Below, piece by piece: positions 23,920 to 35,671 of a stretch of DNA of 64,000 bases. The DNA is from Lytechinus variegatus (Eukaryota > Echinodermata > Echinoidea > Temnopleuroida > Toxopneustidae). Both the position numbers and the translations under genes were made by a program. Numbering within the stretch: position 1 is the first letter of the stretch; each line of letters starts with the position of its first letter. Under the pieces are notes generated by a model. The model worked only from the letters and a program-made list of their open reading frames with translations, searched no databases and was not told the DNA's origin. The stretch covers positions 59,146,197-59,210,196 of the forward strand of contig NC_054741.1 in NCBI RefSeq assembly GCF_018143015.1, given 5' to 3'.

Positions 23920-24493
23920 AGGACAAGTCCACCCTAAAAATAGTTGTTTTGAATAAAAAAGAAAAAAAATTAACAAGCAAGACACCAAAAATTTCATCAG
24001 AATCGGATGTAAAATAAGAAAGTTATGACATTTTCAGATTTTTCTTAATTTCACAAAACAGTTATGCACACCCTGGTCTGTATGCGAATGAGGGGATTCA
24101 TGACATCACCCACTCACTATTCCTTTTGAATTTTATCATATGAAATATAAAATATTCTAATTTTCTCATTATTGTCATTCCTCCCCGAATATTTGAAATT
24201 ACCATTGTTTTAACATTTTATAATACAGTTAAGTTTGTTCTAATTGTCAAATTTGTAAAATTGAAATATTGTATAATTCAAACAGTAAAAAAAAGAAACT
24301 GAGTGAGGGAGATCATCGATTCTCTCATTTGCATGTGACTAAATTGTGCATATACCATTTTTGTGATAATAAGCGAAACTTTAAAATGTCTTAACCTTCT
24401 TATTTAATAATAGATTTTTATATAATTTTCAGCATTATGCTGATTTTCCTCTTTTGATTCAAAACAACATATTTTCTGGGGTGGACTTGACCT
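23920..24493. mobile_element. TTAA-flanked MITE, unit 2 copy
   Basis: 574 bp between TTAA sites, ends AGGACAAGTCCACCC and, from the right, AGGTCAAGTCCACCCC. Collinear with 22045-22651. Confidence 0.8.
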
Positions 24494-25285
24494 TTAAAGC
24501 TCCGTAAATCAACGTAAGTTTGCAACTAAGTACAAAACGTACAAATCCGACACCCCCTCCATGCAATGGAATACGAGTATACGGGGGGGGGGGGTGGGGT
24601 GGGGAAGCTGCATGAAAATTATATCCATATCCGCTATCTTCGCCTCGGCAGCAGCAAGATACATTTCGATATGCGCCATACAAGAACAGCATTATCATTA
24701 TTGTTGTACTATTAAAACTACTAGTATTGAAAATGTCAAAGGTCGGTGGGAATTCCCAGTCACTAAGAATAGATTGACGAACCGTTCGTACACAATGATA
24801 ATAGTATTATTATGATCAGTTTACTACAGAAAAATACGAACGTCAGAGAACCCAGCTTCTATCATTAATTCAGTTCATATTCACTACTATCGTAAAACGA
24901 TATCATCTTTTACATATATAGGGGGAAAGTTGAGTGAATTAACTCTTTTCAGTAGAGTAAGAAAAAAAACTTGTGTATGTTGTGTTCTTAGTTCACATTG
25001 ATGAAAGTCAAATAATATTTAGAATGTTTCCCATATCAGACATGGAATCATAATTTACTTTGGACTGAAAATGTAAGGTATGCGTATAAATAGGCCATCT
25101 TTGTCACATTGAGAAATGCTAATAATTCTTAAGATGAAAATGTATATATAAGCACTCATGCTTTCTTAGCAATCAGGTAAAATTCACTACCATTTACTCG
25201 CTTATAAGAGGTACCCAAGGCTGAAAATCATGTATATATTTATTTGAAAAGATAAAGCAATTCAGAAAAACAGAAACTGAAAATA

Positions 25286-25562
25286 TGATAATAATAATAA
25301 TATGCAACATTTATATAGCGCTTTATACAGATGTTTCTAAGCGCTGCATACTATTACCCCGGCTTTAGCACGGCTACCCTGATCGGGCGCACGAGCATTC
25401 AAGGAATTCCTTCCTATACCGGGTGCCCATTTACTACACCTGGGTTGAGAGTGGCACTTGTAGATAAACGCCTTGCCAAAGGACGTTTGTGCTGCGGTGG
25501 GATTTGAACCCCGGACCTTGTGGTTCAAAGTCCGAAGACTTATCCACTGAGCCACAACACCT
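25286..25562 (-). mobile_element. tRNA-derived SINE
   Basis: On the minus strand it starts gtgttgtggctcagtgga, containing an A box (tggctcagtgg), then a B box (ggttcaaatcc), then a body with tttggcaaggcgtttatc and gcgctatataaatg, and a tail of ATT repeats (25286-25300 on the plus strand). About 275 bp, apparently full length. It interrupts duplication unit 2 and is absent from unit 1, so it is younger than the tandem duplication. Confidence 0.88.
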
Positions 25563-25740
25563 CTATACAAATATCAAAATATATCATAATATCATAAATA
25601 TCAAATATCATAATAGCTGGAGATGAATAAGAAAGTTGGGAAAGGTATTATAAAATTATGGATGAAATAACAACGATATGATTTAACATTTTAATTTATA
25701 GGAGGATAAGCCTACTCCACAATGTGGAATTAAGTTTTTT

Positions 25741-26128
25741 ATTATTTTTTATCAGGGCCCTATACTGTGGAACAATCTCTCCGTTAAACTTCAGACAGCA
25801 AAGACATGCAAAATTTCCAACTTTAATTACAAACGACACTTACTTTACACTGAGCAACCCCTTTCTCTTGGCAAATAATCATAGCCTCTCTGTTTCGTTC
25901 CTCCTTCTTTCCTGTCTTGTCTTATGCTATATGGATGTATTTTTATGATTATGTATATATTATGTTTTATTACGTACTATGTGCACTTATGAATGTTGTT
26001 TTGGGCCATCCAAACAAGCCTGATGAGCTTTCATTTGGTCCACCACTATTTTAATATGTATTTGTATATTGCTTTGTATATTTTTTTAATTTTGTGGAAA
26101 TAAATGAAAATGAAATGAAAATGAAATT
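25741..26128 (+). mobile_element. LINE 3' end with GAAAT tail
   Basis: Starts with a decayed GPxLWN-type C-terminal block (gggccctatactgtgg), then 3' UTR and a tail of gaaatgaaaat repeats at 26095-26128. It interrupts unit 2; unit 1 shows the uninterrupted sequence near 23615-23640. Confidence 0.75.
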
Positions 26129-27050
26129 AGAAAAAAAAGAATTATTATGAATAATAAAACCTTATTTATGACAAATTGATATACAGATTATGATAATTAT
26201 AATTTTGGTTCCTTTATTGTGAGCTTAATATAATGATGTCAAGCTAAATTTGTCAATCGATGCATTTAAGCTTAATGTGGTTAGCTTTATTTGAGTTTAT
26301 GCTTACTTTATATTTATATCAACATAATATAATATATGAAAGGAAAAATTTAGTGATTAGAAGGTGAAAATTTATTTACATGTAAGAACGTATATCCCGA
26401 AAAGATGAAAAATTTTGAAGGAATTATGTTGTACCCTTCTTTGCATAAATTTTGATTTTAAACTACATTATAATAACCATAAATAGTTTAGAAAATGTCG
26501 TCGAAATAAAATCGTAGATTTTAAAAGGAGCATATATAGCTCTAAAAAATGAAAGGTAAAGTAAATATAGGGCCTATATATATATATATATATTCATACC
26601 TTGGTCAGATCGATCTACTACCGTCGGTTTCACGCTTTCGGCCATATTCAGGCAGACTGAAGATTTTTTTTAATCATATTTTATTTCTTCCTCATATCAC
26701 ATGTAAAAAATAAATATAACTTGACATCATTAACATAATTGTTTCAAGTTTACGCAAAAACCTTTTAACATGGTAAGAAAAGGAATATATATGAATTTCG
26801 AATGTAAACTTATAATCAATCTCCTCACATTTCTTTAACAACTTATAATCACGAATAGATTAATACAGAACAGAATCCGGGTACAACAACAACAGCAAAA
26901 ATCTCTATTAGCTAAATTACGGAAATACACTAATAATCTGTATATAGAACTCAAAAGATTATTTTTTTCCTCCCTCGTTTACCATACTCTTCAATCAAAC
27001 TGATTAATGAGGAAGTTATATTAATAAAAAAAAACACACAACTTAAAATC

Positions 27051-27269
27051 GTTATTGGCTAGGGCGACCCCGATCCAATCGATCACCAGATGAACAGATT
27101 TTCGACACTATACCAATTCTAATTTCCTTTATCGGGTGTCGGTGGGTTTTGAACAATGACAAACCGCCATGCCTCAGCAGGATCAAAGCTATTGCTCAGA
27201 TACAGTACATGTACGAGATAAATTATACAAATGTGAGAAATCGGATCGGGGTCGCCCTAGCCACTAACT
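27051..27269. mobile_element. Small inverted-repeat element
   Basis: 219 bp bounded by a nearly perfect inverted repeat of about 27 bases whose core is GGCTAGGGCGACCCCGATC (27058-27076, repeated inverted at 27244-27262). Interior non-coding. It abuts the tRNA-like sequence. Could be a MITE or a stem-loop transcript; superfamily unknown. Confidence 0.7.
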
Positions 27270-27270
27270 C

Positions 27271-27341
27271 GTCTCTGTGGTCTAGTGGTTAAGGAATCGG
27301 CGTTCCAAGCTGGGTGCCCGGGTACGATTCCCGGCAGAAAC
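27271..27341 (+). tRNA. tRNA-like sequence, anticodon-position TCC, probably a pseudogene or SINE head
   Basis: 71 nt that fold by hand as a cloverleaf. The acceptor gtctctg/cagaaac has one mismatch; the A-box region is tggtctagtggtt; the anticodon stem tcggc/gctgg uses wobbles around loop gttccaa, putting TCC (glycine) in the anticodon position; the T arm ccggg/cccgg is perfect around tacgatt. A T-run follows at 27343-27347. The D arm is loose and the B box (ggtacgattcc) deviates at one base, so a decayed tRNA or tRNA-derived repeat is as likely as a working gene. Confidence 0.5.
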
Positions 27342-27725
27342 ATTTTTCGGCATCACCAAAGGGCAGATAGCTCTGGCATGTCTGGGAACCTTGATTTAAG
27401 CTACGCCTACCATTATTCTCTTCATTAATTTCTTTCACAAGTAACATACATATGCATACATACATTCATATATTCTTTCTTCTTCTACTGCTTATCATTA
27501 ACAGTATATTACTTTTACCATTATTAGAATATTAGAATAAACAGCTATATTAATTATAGCTGCGTATACTTGTTCAATCAGAGGTACATCTTCTAAAGAA
27601 TTGATAAATCAAGAAATGCATGCTGTCATACCCTTCTTTCGTTCCTTTCTACATTTTGAGGTACGCTCCAGAGTGGCATTGTTTTCCCTTCTTCTGAATT
27701 CGTTGTTTTTATTTTGTAATTATGT

Positions 27726-27727
27726 AG
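27726..27727 (+). promoter_or_regulatory. Likely 3' splice site before TRIM B coding exon
   Basis: attttgtaattatgtag ends ten bases before the ATG, at the same place as the acceptor before TRIM A. The pyrimidine tract is weaker here. Confidence 0.4.
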
Positions 27728-27737
27728 CGTTCCGGTC

Positions 27738-29573
27738 ATGGCTGAGGAATTAAAAGACACGATTGCTCAGAGTCTGGAGTGTCCCGTCTGTCTGACTACC
27801 TTCACTGATCCCAAGATCCTGTCTTGTTGCCACACCTACTGCAAGGTCTGTCTGGAAAAGCTCTTGGAATGCCATGGTGATGATCAGATGATCAGATGCC
27901 CTGTCTGCAGAACCGATACCCAGGTACCAAATCAGGATGTCAGCCAACTACCGGCAAGCCTAGCTTTGAGGAATCTGATAGAGGACGTGAAAAATCAACA
28001 TCAAATTTGCACGAATTGTGATTCCGAGGAAAAGTCCAAAGCTGTTGTCTACTGTCAAGACTGTGGCAAGTATCTATGTAATACTTGCCATAATACACAC
28101 TCTCAGTGGAAAGATTTCGTTAATCATGAAATCATAGCCATTTGTGAGATCTTATCAGGAAATATGTCAGTAAGAAGATACCGGAAATGCAGAAGACATA
28201 TAAAAGAAGATGAGGAGTGTTTCTGTTATAACTGTAGAAGATTCACATGCTTCAGGTGTGCTGTTATGGAACATAAAGACCAAGGACACCAGGTCATCGA
28301 GGCAGCTACTACGTATGAAAGTAATCACATGAAGACCATCGAAGAGTTTAAATCCAAGGTGGAGAAGAAACAATCTAGCTTTCAGAACTACATCGATCTC
28401 ATCGATGAACAGAAGAAGTGTGTGGATAATGCTACAAAGCTTTGCACAGATGACATCAACAAAGCATATGATGAAGCAGTTCGGCAGTTGACAGAGAAGA
28501 GAGAAATCCTTCTTGGTGAAGTCAAGGAAAAGACTAAAAGAGCAGAGGAAGCCCTTGAAGAAATGAAGACATCAGCTCGGCAGCGCATCAATCAGTTGAC
28601 GACCATTGCTGAGATGGTAACCAATAGGAGAAATGCACCAGTAGACATGGATACTTTGGCTGTGTATGACACTTTATGTGAAGACCTACAAGAGGCCTTA
28701 AATCAGGAAAATCCTGATTATGAGCAGCCGAATAAAACATGCGGGAAGGCGAAAAGTTCCATTTTTGAGAGAAATGTTGGAAAGGACGAGCTAGGTCTTG
28801 GAAAGATTGTTAATGAGATTTTAAAGAGCATTACTTTGCCTACTAAAGATAGCATGAATGTCATGATAAATACACCAGATGGTAGGATGGCAGTAGGATG
28901 TAATCCAGGTGGCGTGAACATCTTCTCTTTTGATGGTCGTCTCCAGCAGACAGTCCTGAAGGATGTTCAGATTCGTGCATTGGGTTTCCTCTCTGATGGT
29001 CGATGTGTTGTCACTGATACATCAAACACTTTAGCACTGTACACACCAGAGTTCATGAAGTTGGATGTGATGTTTGAGACTCTGAATCACGATGAAGGTG
29101 GGTTTTCTACCCTCACTGTTGATAGTGATGATCTGATCTATGTTAGCTACAGGAAACCTGAGAAGATCCAGGTATTCTCATCAGCAGGTGGGAAGGCAGT
29201 CAAGGAGATACAATGCCACGGATATATACCATCGCAAATCACTTCTTACAATGATTCACTATTCATAAGTACAGGTGAAACAGTACATTTGATAGACAAA
29301 GAAGGTGAAGTAAAGCATACATTAACCAAGCCAAGTACTTACCTGCACGCTGCAGTGTCTCAAAGCAATACAATCCTGGTAGCCATGGTGAAGTACGATG
29401 AAGGTTTGGTGAGCATTGGTGAGTACACAGACGAGCTGAAGCACATTCGGAACCTCGTTAATGAGTACAAGATTGAGAAGCCTATAAAGAGAAATTGGTA
29501 TTATCTCCAGCAGTACCGATCAGGAGAGATCGCCTTCTGCTCTCCTGATAACCTCTATATCATGATCACATAA
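27738..29573 (+). CDS. TRIM-family RING E3 ubiquitin ligase, copy B (611 aa)
   Basis: Paralogue of the gene at 2650-4488, with the same order: C3HC4 RING (C15 to C57, with S31 of copy A now C31), B-box 1 (C91 to H130), B-box 2 (C151 to H184), coiled coil (about 195-320) and C-terminal propeller (about 370-611). All metal-binding positions are kept. It has one extra residue after B-box 2 (about 191) and small length changes in the propeller (CNPGG for CGIARG near 390, and near 540). Differences from copy A are mostly conservative, about one in ten residues, and no stop or frameshift has appeared in either copy, which suggests both are under selection. Predicted cytoplasmic E3 ligase; substrate unknown. 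The start is the first ATG after an acceptor-like site and matches copy A. Confidence 0.93.
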   Translation: MAEELKDTIAQSLECPVCLTTFTDPKILSCCHTYCKVCLEKLLECHGDDQMIRCPVCRTDTQVPNQDVSQLPASLALRNLIEDVKNQHQICTNCDSEEKSKAVVYCQDCGKYLCNTCHNTHSQWKDFVNHEIIAICEILSGNMSVRRYRKCRRHIKEDEECFCYNCRRFTCFRCAVMEHKDQGHQVIEAATTYESNHMKTIEEFKSKVEKKQSSFQNYIDLIDEQKKCVDNATKLCTDDINKAYDEAVRQLTEKREILLGEVKEKTKRAEEALEEMKTSARQRINQLTTIAEMVTNRRNAPVDMDTLAVYDTLCEDLQEALNQENPDYEQPNKTCGKAKSSIFERNVGKDELGLGKIVNEILKSITLPTKDSMNVMINTPDGRMAVGCNPGGVNIFSFDGRLQQTVLKDVQIRALGFLSDGRCVVTDTSNTLALYTPEFMKLDVMFETLNHDEGGFSTLTVDSDDLIYVSYRKPEKIQVFSSAGGKAVKEIQCHGYIPSQITSYNDSLFISTGETVHLIDKEGEVKHTLTKPSTYLHAAVSQSNTILVAMVKYDEGLVSIGEYTDELKHIRNLVNEYKIEKPIKRNWYYLQQYRSGEIAFCSPDNLYIMIT

Positions 29574-29917
29574 AAATCGTGGATGAAACCACAAGAAATA
29601 CATGTACGTCGTATGATAACATTGTATACAGCATTAGAATTGACTTTCTAGATGACATAAATTTCTCCATAAAGTTCTTCAACTTTCCTACAAAAAAATC
29701 CAAAAGTATCAGTAACCGGCACTTTCGCTCTGTCTTTATTTTACGATGCTACCTATTAAGCTGATCAGAGGTGAATAGAATGTGGATATAAACTTTGACG
29801 TAATGGTTAAAAGTAGTCCGAGACATTATTCAATCACAATCTGTTTTCAGATGTCTCGGTATTTTCTTATCCAATCCCGATCAAATTGAATTTATCTGAC
29901 TGATTTGTGCAATATGT

Positions 29918-29923
29918 AATAAA
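29918..29923 (+). terminator. Candidate polyadenylation signal of TRIM B
   Basis: AATAAA about 345 bases past the stop, aligned with the hexamer after TRIM A. A second AATAAA occurs at about 29935. Confidence 0.5.
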
Positions 29924-30168
29924 TGAAATGAATCAATAAAAAATACAGTAAATGAATTTTATTGCTACATTCATGCCAATATGTTAATTTCAAATGTAAA
30001 ATTAAATTAATGTAAAAGATTGAAGAACACTTTAATGATCAACGGTGACATTTTAGATATTCACCATGTACAGTATAGTTAAACAGGATTGCTTAGAATA
30101 TAAAGAAACATTTAGGAAAATATAACAATTAATGGATGATTTACAACAATTCTGTATACAGATAACAA

Positions 30169-30308
30169 GGCCCTGGGAACGACTTTTAACAGGGGTGCTG
30201 AAGTAAATTTGAAAAACGAAAATAACATAAAATGAACAAAAATAAAAGGGTTTTCACTACAAAATGGAGATCCACCCCAGGATGCCCAGCACCACGCTTC
30301 CCAGGGCC
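30169..30308. mobile_element. Short MITE with GGCCCTGGGAA ends
   Basis: 140 bp, left end ggccctgggaacg and right end its near reverse complement (cttcccagggcc). Words aggggtgctgaagtaaattt are shared with the larger relative at 30643-31742. hAT-like look, no clear target duplication. Confidence 0.6.
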
Positions 30309-30642
30309 ATGTGAATGAACGTAAAGTAATTCATAGATGGTGCATTTCTGATGTCTTTAGATAAATTGTTCCTTTTAGGACCTATAAAACGAATATTATG
30401 TTGATATTAACGCGTCCAGCGTCTTAGCAAATGTACATTAAGAGGAGCGTATTGTATATAAATGCTGATTTGTATCGAACAACTGAGAAAAATGAACAGG
30501 CATCAGCCGATTGAGACACTGATAAATAAAAAATACATTGAGGAATGGGGATAATGGTTTGCTAGTTTGATCGCGAATGAGCACATGTGATATGGATCGA
30601 CAACCGTAAAATTAATAATGATAATAAAAAAAGGATAGGGCA

Positions 30643-31742
30643 GGGCCCGGGAAACGATTTTTTTGTCTCACCTGCGAAGCAGAGTGAGACTATAGGCGCC
30701 GCTTTTCCGACGGCGGCGGCGGTGGTGGCGTCAACACCAAATCTTAACCGAATGTTAAGTTTTTGAAATGACAGCACAACCTAAAAGTATATGGACCTCG
30801 TTCATGTATCTTGGCCATGAGGTTAATCATGGTACATGGGTTAATCAAGTATTACTAAACATCCTACCAGAGTTTCAGGCTACATGACTAAGGTCAAAGG
30901 TATTTTCGGGTCAATGAACTTTGACCATGTTGGGGGAATCAACATCAAAATCTTAACCTGAGATTAAGTTTTTGAAATGCCATCATAACTTCAAAAATAT
31001 ATAAACCCAGTTCATGAAACTTAGACATAAGGGTGATCAAGTATTACTGAACAACCAACCCGAGTTTCAGGTCACATGATCAAGGTCAAAGGTCATTTAG
31101 GATCAACGAACTTTGGCCATGTTGGTGGTATCTGTTGAATTACCATCATAACCTTGTAAGTGTATGGATCTAGTTCAAAAACGTGTACATAAGAGTAATC
31201 AAGTATCACTGAACATCCCATGCGTGTTTCAGGTCACATGGCCAAAGTCAAAGGTCATTTAAGGTCATTGAACTTTGGCCATTTTGAAGGTAATTACGAG
31301 ATTGTTGTAATAACTTTCAAAGTTTATAGATATAGTTTATGAAATGTGGATATAGGGGGAATCAAGTATTACTGATAAGTCTTAGGCCGCACGATCAAAA
31401 TCAAATGTCATTTATTGTCAATGAATGTAGTATTCTATCATTATATGAATGGTTTTGTTGTGAATGATTATTTGATAGTAGTTTTCAAAGTCAGCACTGC
31501 TGCTATATTAAATCGCGTGATGCAGGTCAGACTGCCAGAGGCACTCCACTTGTTTGACTGGGGGTGCTGATGTAAATTTGGCAAGCCCCCAAAAAAGTTT
31601 CTTTCCAAAATGTAGGTGATTACATTTCTCCATTTTGTCACACCTTCCAGAATTCCAGGGGCTGCTGCCTATGAAGAACAATACACGCAGCACCCCCAAG
31701 GAAAATATTGGGGGCGCTTCAGCACCCCCTCTTTCCGGGACC
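30643..31742. mobile_element. MITE related to 30169, carrying a guest element
   Basis: Left gggcccgggaaacg and right end (from the other strand) ggtcccggaaagaggggg, with gggggtgctgatgtaaattt inside. The tandem-repeat element 30665-31552 is inserted after its first 20 bases at a T-run; the sibling MITE shows the uninterrupted order (gacttttaacaggggtgctg). Confidence 0.6.
30665..31552 (+). mobile_element. Tandem-repeat element, copy 2
   Basis: Same ends as copy 1 (gtctcacctgcgaagc; gccagaggcactccacttg) with fewer internal repeats (about 0.89 kb), more diverged. One perfect AGGTCAAAGGTCA at 31083. Confidence 0.8.
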
Positions 31743-33190
31743 ATGAGAGACCATTTGACGCCAATATTATGCAGCAGCAGTGACACTTTTCGAGCAAAAT
31801 ATTCACAACACATATGTTTCTCTAAACATGTTCTAGGGGAGTTACTTGATTGCCCCCTCCCCTTCTCGTAGTCCTTCCTATATTTTGTATTTTGTTATCT
31901 ATTTTGTGTTACGCAGGCGTATCTTGCTCCAAGTCGTTTTCCAGGGGTTTTATGCTTAAATCATTCAGTTTGTATATATCTGTATTTTGTAAATTTCAGT
32001 TTTCTTTCGATTTGTACTTGTCAGAGAAAGGATGTACAATGAAAAAGAAAAATTGTATCATGTATTCATTTACTTGTAGCAGTTATACTCATTTAAAAAA
32101 CACAAATATTTGATCTTGCAGTTGCCTGCATATAGTTACATAAGTGGACTATGCATTCTCCACACTTAAAATAGTATGTACATTATGTAAGACAATAGAA
32201 TTTTATCAAAATCAGAAATGAAATAACAAAGTTATGGCTGTTCAAAATTTTCATCATGCATTTTATTCCTATATTTGGGGAAACAGTTCATGGATATGGA
32301 TTGTGTGAGCTGACAATCACATTATACTTTTTGGTATTTTATTATGAAAAATTATAATATTAATTTTAGTTTCTGTCTGTATAATATTTAAAATAAGATT
32401 GATTACTGATCAAATGTGATGTTCAAGAAACACATTGTTTATATAATGTTTATTTTCTTGTTTGTAGTCGGTTTGTTTTGGTAAAAGAAAAGGTGTACAA
32501 TAAAAAAAGGAAATAGATCATGTGTTCAATTGACTTGAACCATCATATTCTCATTATAAAGCAAATATTTAATCTTGTAGTTGCCTGAAAAAGTTATTAG
32601 ACATGCCTTTAAAGGACTATGCGTTCTCCATGCAGACTGAAAAATATACACTGTAAAAACTGTGGTGTTAAAACTGACACCAATTGGTGTTAATAGAGGA
32701 CCACACACTGTGGTGTTAAAATTACACCCTAGAGATTGAACATAATACCTTAGAGTGTAAATGTAACAACCAAAGGTGTTGTAATAACACATATAGGTGT
32801 AAACTAACACCACCAATTTAACACCGGTGTAAAATAGCTGGTGTGGTCTTCAATGTACACCGGTTAACACCAGAGTTTTTGCTGTGTATAATCTGAAGAA
32901 AAAGAGTACATCTATCTATGTAAAATAGGATTTCCTCAAAAACCCGAAATGAAATGAAAAAAATATGGATTTTCAAGTGTTGCATTATGCATTCTACCGG
33001 TGAAACAGTTATGAATGTCATCATTAATATGAATATAAAGTGAGCTGACAATGTCACCATACCTTTTTTGTTATGAAAATTTACAAGATTATTATTTTTG
33101 TTTCTGCTCGTAGAAATAACATATGTAATTAATGATCAAATGTGATGTATAAGAACCACATTGGTGATTGAGGTAACTTGTTTTGGGAGA
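31743..33190. other. Non-coding DNA of arm B with a local duplication
   Basis: From 32035 on it matches arm A from 4840. The segment with caatgaaaaagaaaaattg, tcatgtattcatttacttg and gttgcctg then recurs in diverged form from about 32500, so B has a duplicated piece that A lacks. No gene. Confidence 0.5.
32649..32886. mobile_element. MITE with CACTGTAAAAAC ends and GGTGTTAA words
   Basis: 238 bp, left CACTGTAAAAACTGTGG, right end reading CACAGCAAAAACTCTGG from the other strand, flanked by TATA on both sides (32645-32648, 32887-32890). The interior is rich in ggtgttaa/ttaacacc in both orientations. TA or TATA target; Tc1/mariner-like or related. Confidence 0.75.
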
Positions 33191-34755
33191 TAAGACATAA
33201 TTTATACTCTTATAAGCAATGAAATAATTCACAATTCATGTTTGAAAAAGAAAGTGAGAAAATCAGCTTACTTGCTGCATCATGACTTGACACACATAAA
33301 TAATAAAGATGAAATTTCAAATTCTGTCAACTTCCTTATTTTTATCAGCTTTTAAAGTAAATGTTCAGTGACTTGCTTGCTCAATTAAGTCCATTCAATT
33401 CATGTTATCATCAGTCTGAGCCTTAAAATAGTTGGAAGATGAAGGATTCATTGAAATTTGATTTATCATTTTCACATATGTCCTTGCATATACATGTACA
33501 TGAACATTGTAGAATCTTGACTTGTGTGAAAGACCAAATTAATTCATCATCTTTAGTAGATAACTCTCTCTTGTCTCTGCTTTCATACATATGGCTGTTT
33601 TTTGCCAAATCACATTACTTGAATATAATCAACAATAAACCTTATACTAACGTGAAAAGAGAATGCAAAATATAAATGTATATATATATATATATATTGT
33701 TATTGAACTCTCAAAATTGAAAATTTGTTTGCCATGTTGTTTACGATGCTACATTTATTTAGTGAAAACAATACTGCATAGGTGACTGAATTCTTTTGCT
33801 GCTTTATATGTAACTAAAAACGAGTGTTATAGAGTACTGCATTTATCTTTAAAATGTTTTTATCACTTTCTGGAAATTAATCTGTAAAGAAATTGTCTTT
33901 TTAAAAAAATGAAAGTTAGTTATGCACCTGAAAAATTGATTACTCAAAATAAATTTAGATATGCATTTGTGACATTAAATAATTTACTTAACATTCCTAG
34001 TTATCAATTATTCCTACTAGTTGTCTTTCCTCTGCCCTCTCTCTCTTTCACTTTGTCCCTTTTCCCTCTCCCATCTTTTAATAAAATCTAGATATACCTT
34101 GCACACTACATGTGTACATGTTATTTGCGTAGTCAGAAACACAAGTCTAAAGGTCGCGATAAGTATTGTACGAGAATTTCGCTTTCGTCGTTTGTTAGTT
34201 TAACTATAAGGGTGACAGAGAGAGAGAGAGAGAAGGGTGTGGGGTTATATAGAGAGCAAGAGGGTGGGACATGACAGAGAGAGAGAGGGAGGGGGATAGA
34301 GAGAGAAAAAAAGGAAAAACAAACAAACATGAGGGTTTCCTCTTTGGAAAGAAATTAACTACAAAGAACTTTTAGGCATTGATCAAACAATTTCACTATC
34401 AAATATAATCAATATCGAGAAGTTTTCAATCACTGAAAGTGATATAAACTATAAACAAAAATACAACAGAATTCTCATTAAAAACATACTGTTTATCAAA
34501 TATATTTCATTTGCCCCCCCCCAAAAAAAAAAAATCAAAAATATGTACAAGAATTGCAGTATAGAATAAACCCAAAGGACTAGATTTTACATTTGAAAAG
34601 TCTTGAATATTACTTTCAAGTTGTATTGGACAACGACAAATTTCCAATTCAATCAAGATTTGAGATTACTAGGATGAAAATACTGTCCAAAGACACCATG
34701 TTTCTGGATGATGATGTAAGTGAATGTAAAATTAATATTCAATTATTAAGATACT
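33190..34755. other. Arm B non-coding DNA matching 5090-6830
   Basis: Collinear with arm A; includes a TA run (about 33678) and GA microsatellites (34215-34310). No gene. Confidence 0.6.
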
Positions 34756-35670
34756 CTTCATGATAGGTTTGATTAGTACGTCTGGAGAGATATCATGAAA
34801 GAAAGAAAAATGGTTTCAACTGTACACGATCATGACAATAAATATGAGAGTCTTATTCCTATATTGGAAATAAATACTGAATTGAATTGAATGGAATATA
34901 TTATTCTTCTCAATATTATTCCATGACAGCTTCGATAATATTAATTCCTTCCTACCTGCCATTTGAATGTAGATCACCATTCTGAATATATCAAATTAAC
35001 TCCCAAGTCCCAAATAACTTCTCACCTGAAAAACCCAGTCCCTCTTTCCTTCGCCGAAAACAACTCTTTCTCAAGGAGAGCTTTTCTGAAGAACACTTGC
35101 CCTAGAGTCTTTGGGAGTACTAGACCCTGTCTTTGTGAATGGGAGGAAGATCAGAGCAGGAATCACCAAATAGTCTGCCTCCTGTACCAAAACTACACAC
35201 TGCAAGTGATCTTAAAGGTTTTCATAACCAAAGGTAAATCCTCTACACTGGACACAAAGAGCAAGTTGAGAGGCATATGGTGGCTCACTGCAAAGCGGCA
35301 GACTGATGCAGGATCATGCAATCTCTGGCCTAAGATGTAAATATAACCTTCGGCAAATGCCAAGCGATCATTTTAGGATTTATGCTAGAATCAAGGATTA
35401 TTATCATTATTATTATTATCATTATATTCATAAATGGATGAAAATCCCTCCGGTTCAAATATGAGTTATCCTCTGGGAGAGGTGTTGTATGACCTATTTT
35501 AAGTTGTCTCTCGTTATCTTCCTATGCAAAATATACAAACAAAAATTTAGTTTTGAAAACTATCGGAGTGCTTGCATCTGGTTGGAGGGGGGGGGGGGGG
35601 ATTTTATCGTATGATCCTCCTCAGCGCTGCAGAAAGGACTACGTGAGAAGCTATCTGCTTCTGGGCGACT
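34756..35670. other. B-specific segment, then block shared with A
   Basis: A LINE-like tail (ggaaataaatactgaattg) ends near 34893. A 125-codon open frame at 34963-35340 has no recognisable family and lies in B-only DNA, so it is not called a gene. Sequence from 35486 matches 7366-7550 of arm A, including the G-run near 35587. Confidence 0.45.
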
Positions 35671-35671
35671 G

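Larger units (their letters stand above)
21894..26250 (+). repeat. Tandem duplication of the TRIM B upstream block
   Basis: Unit 1 is about 21894-23750 and unit 2 about 23771-26250. Both start taatctt-gcattaaaatgct and end near caatcgatg. The junction shares gtagataac with the sequence before unit 1 (21885-21893 and 23751-23759), pointing to a microhomology or slippage-type event. Unit 2 is longer because a SINE (25286-25562) and a LINE end (25741-26128) landed in it later. Both units carry the TTAA MITE and the gaccgttcgtacacaatgat-like core found before the other TRIM copies. Confidence 0.85.
26470..27460. other. B-specific insertion before TRIM B
   Basis: Not present at the matching place in arm A (near 2170). 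Contains a TA run (about 26575-26592), AT-rich DNA, the inverted-repeat element at 27051-27269 and the tRNA-like sequence at 27271-27341. No protein gene seen. Confidence 0.55.

Noticed and set aside
25337-25570. 77-codon minus-strand frame
   Set aside because: It is the tRNA-derived SINE read as protein.
34963-35340. 125-codon frame in B-only DNA
   Set aside because: No recognisable domain, no counterpart in arm A, lies among repeat ends; could be chance.
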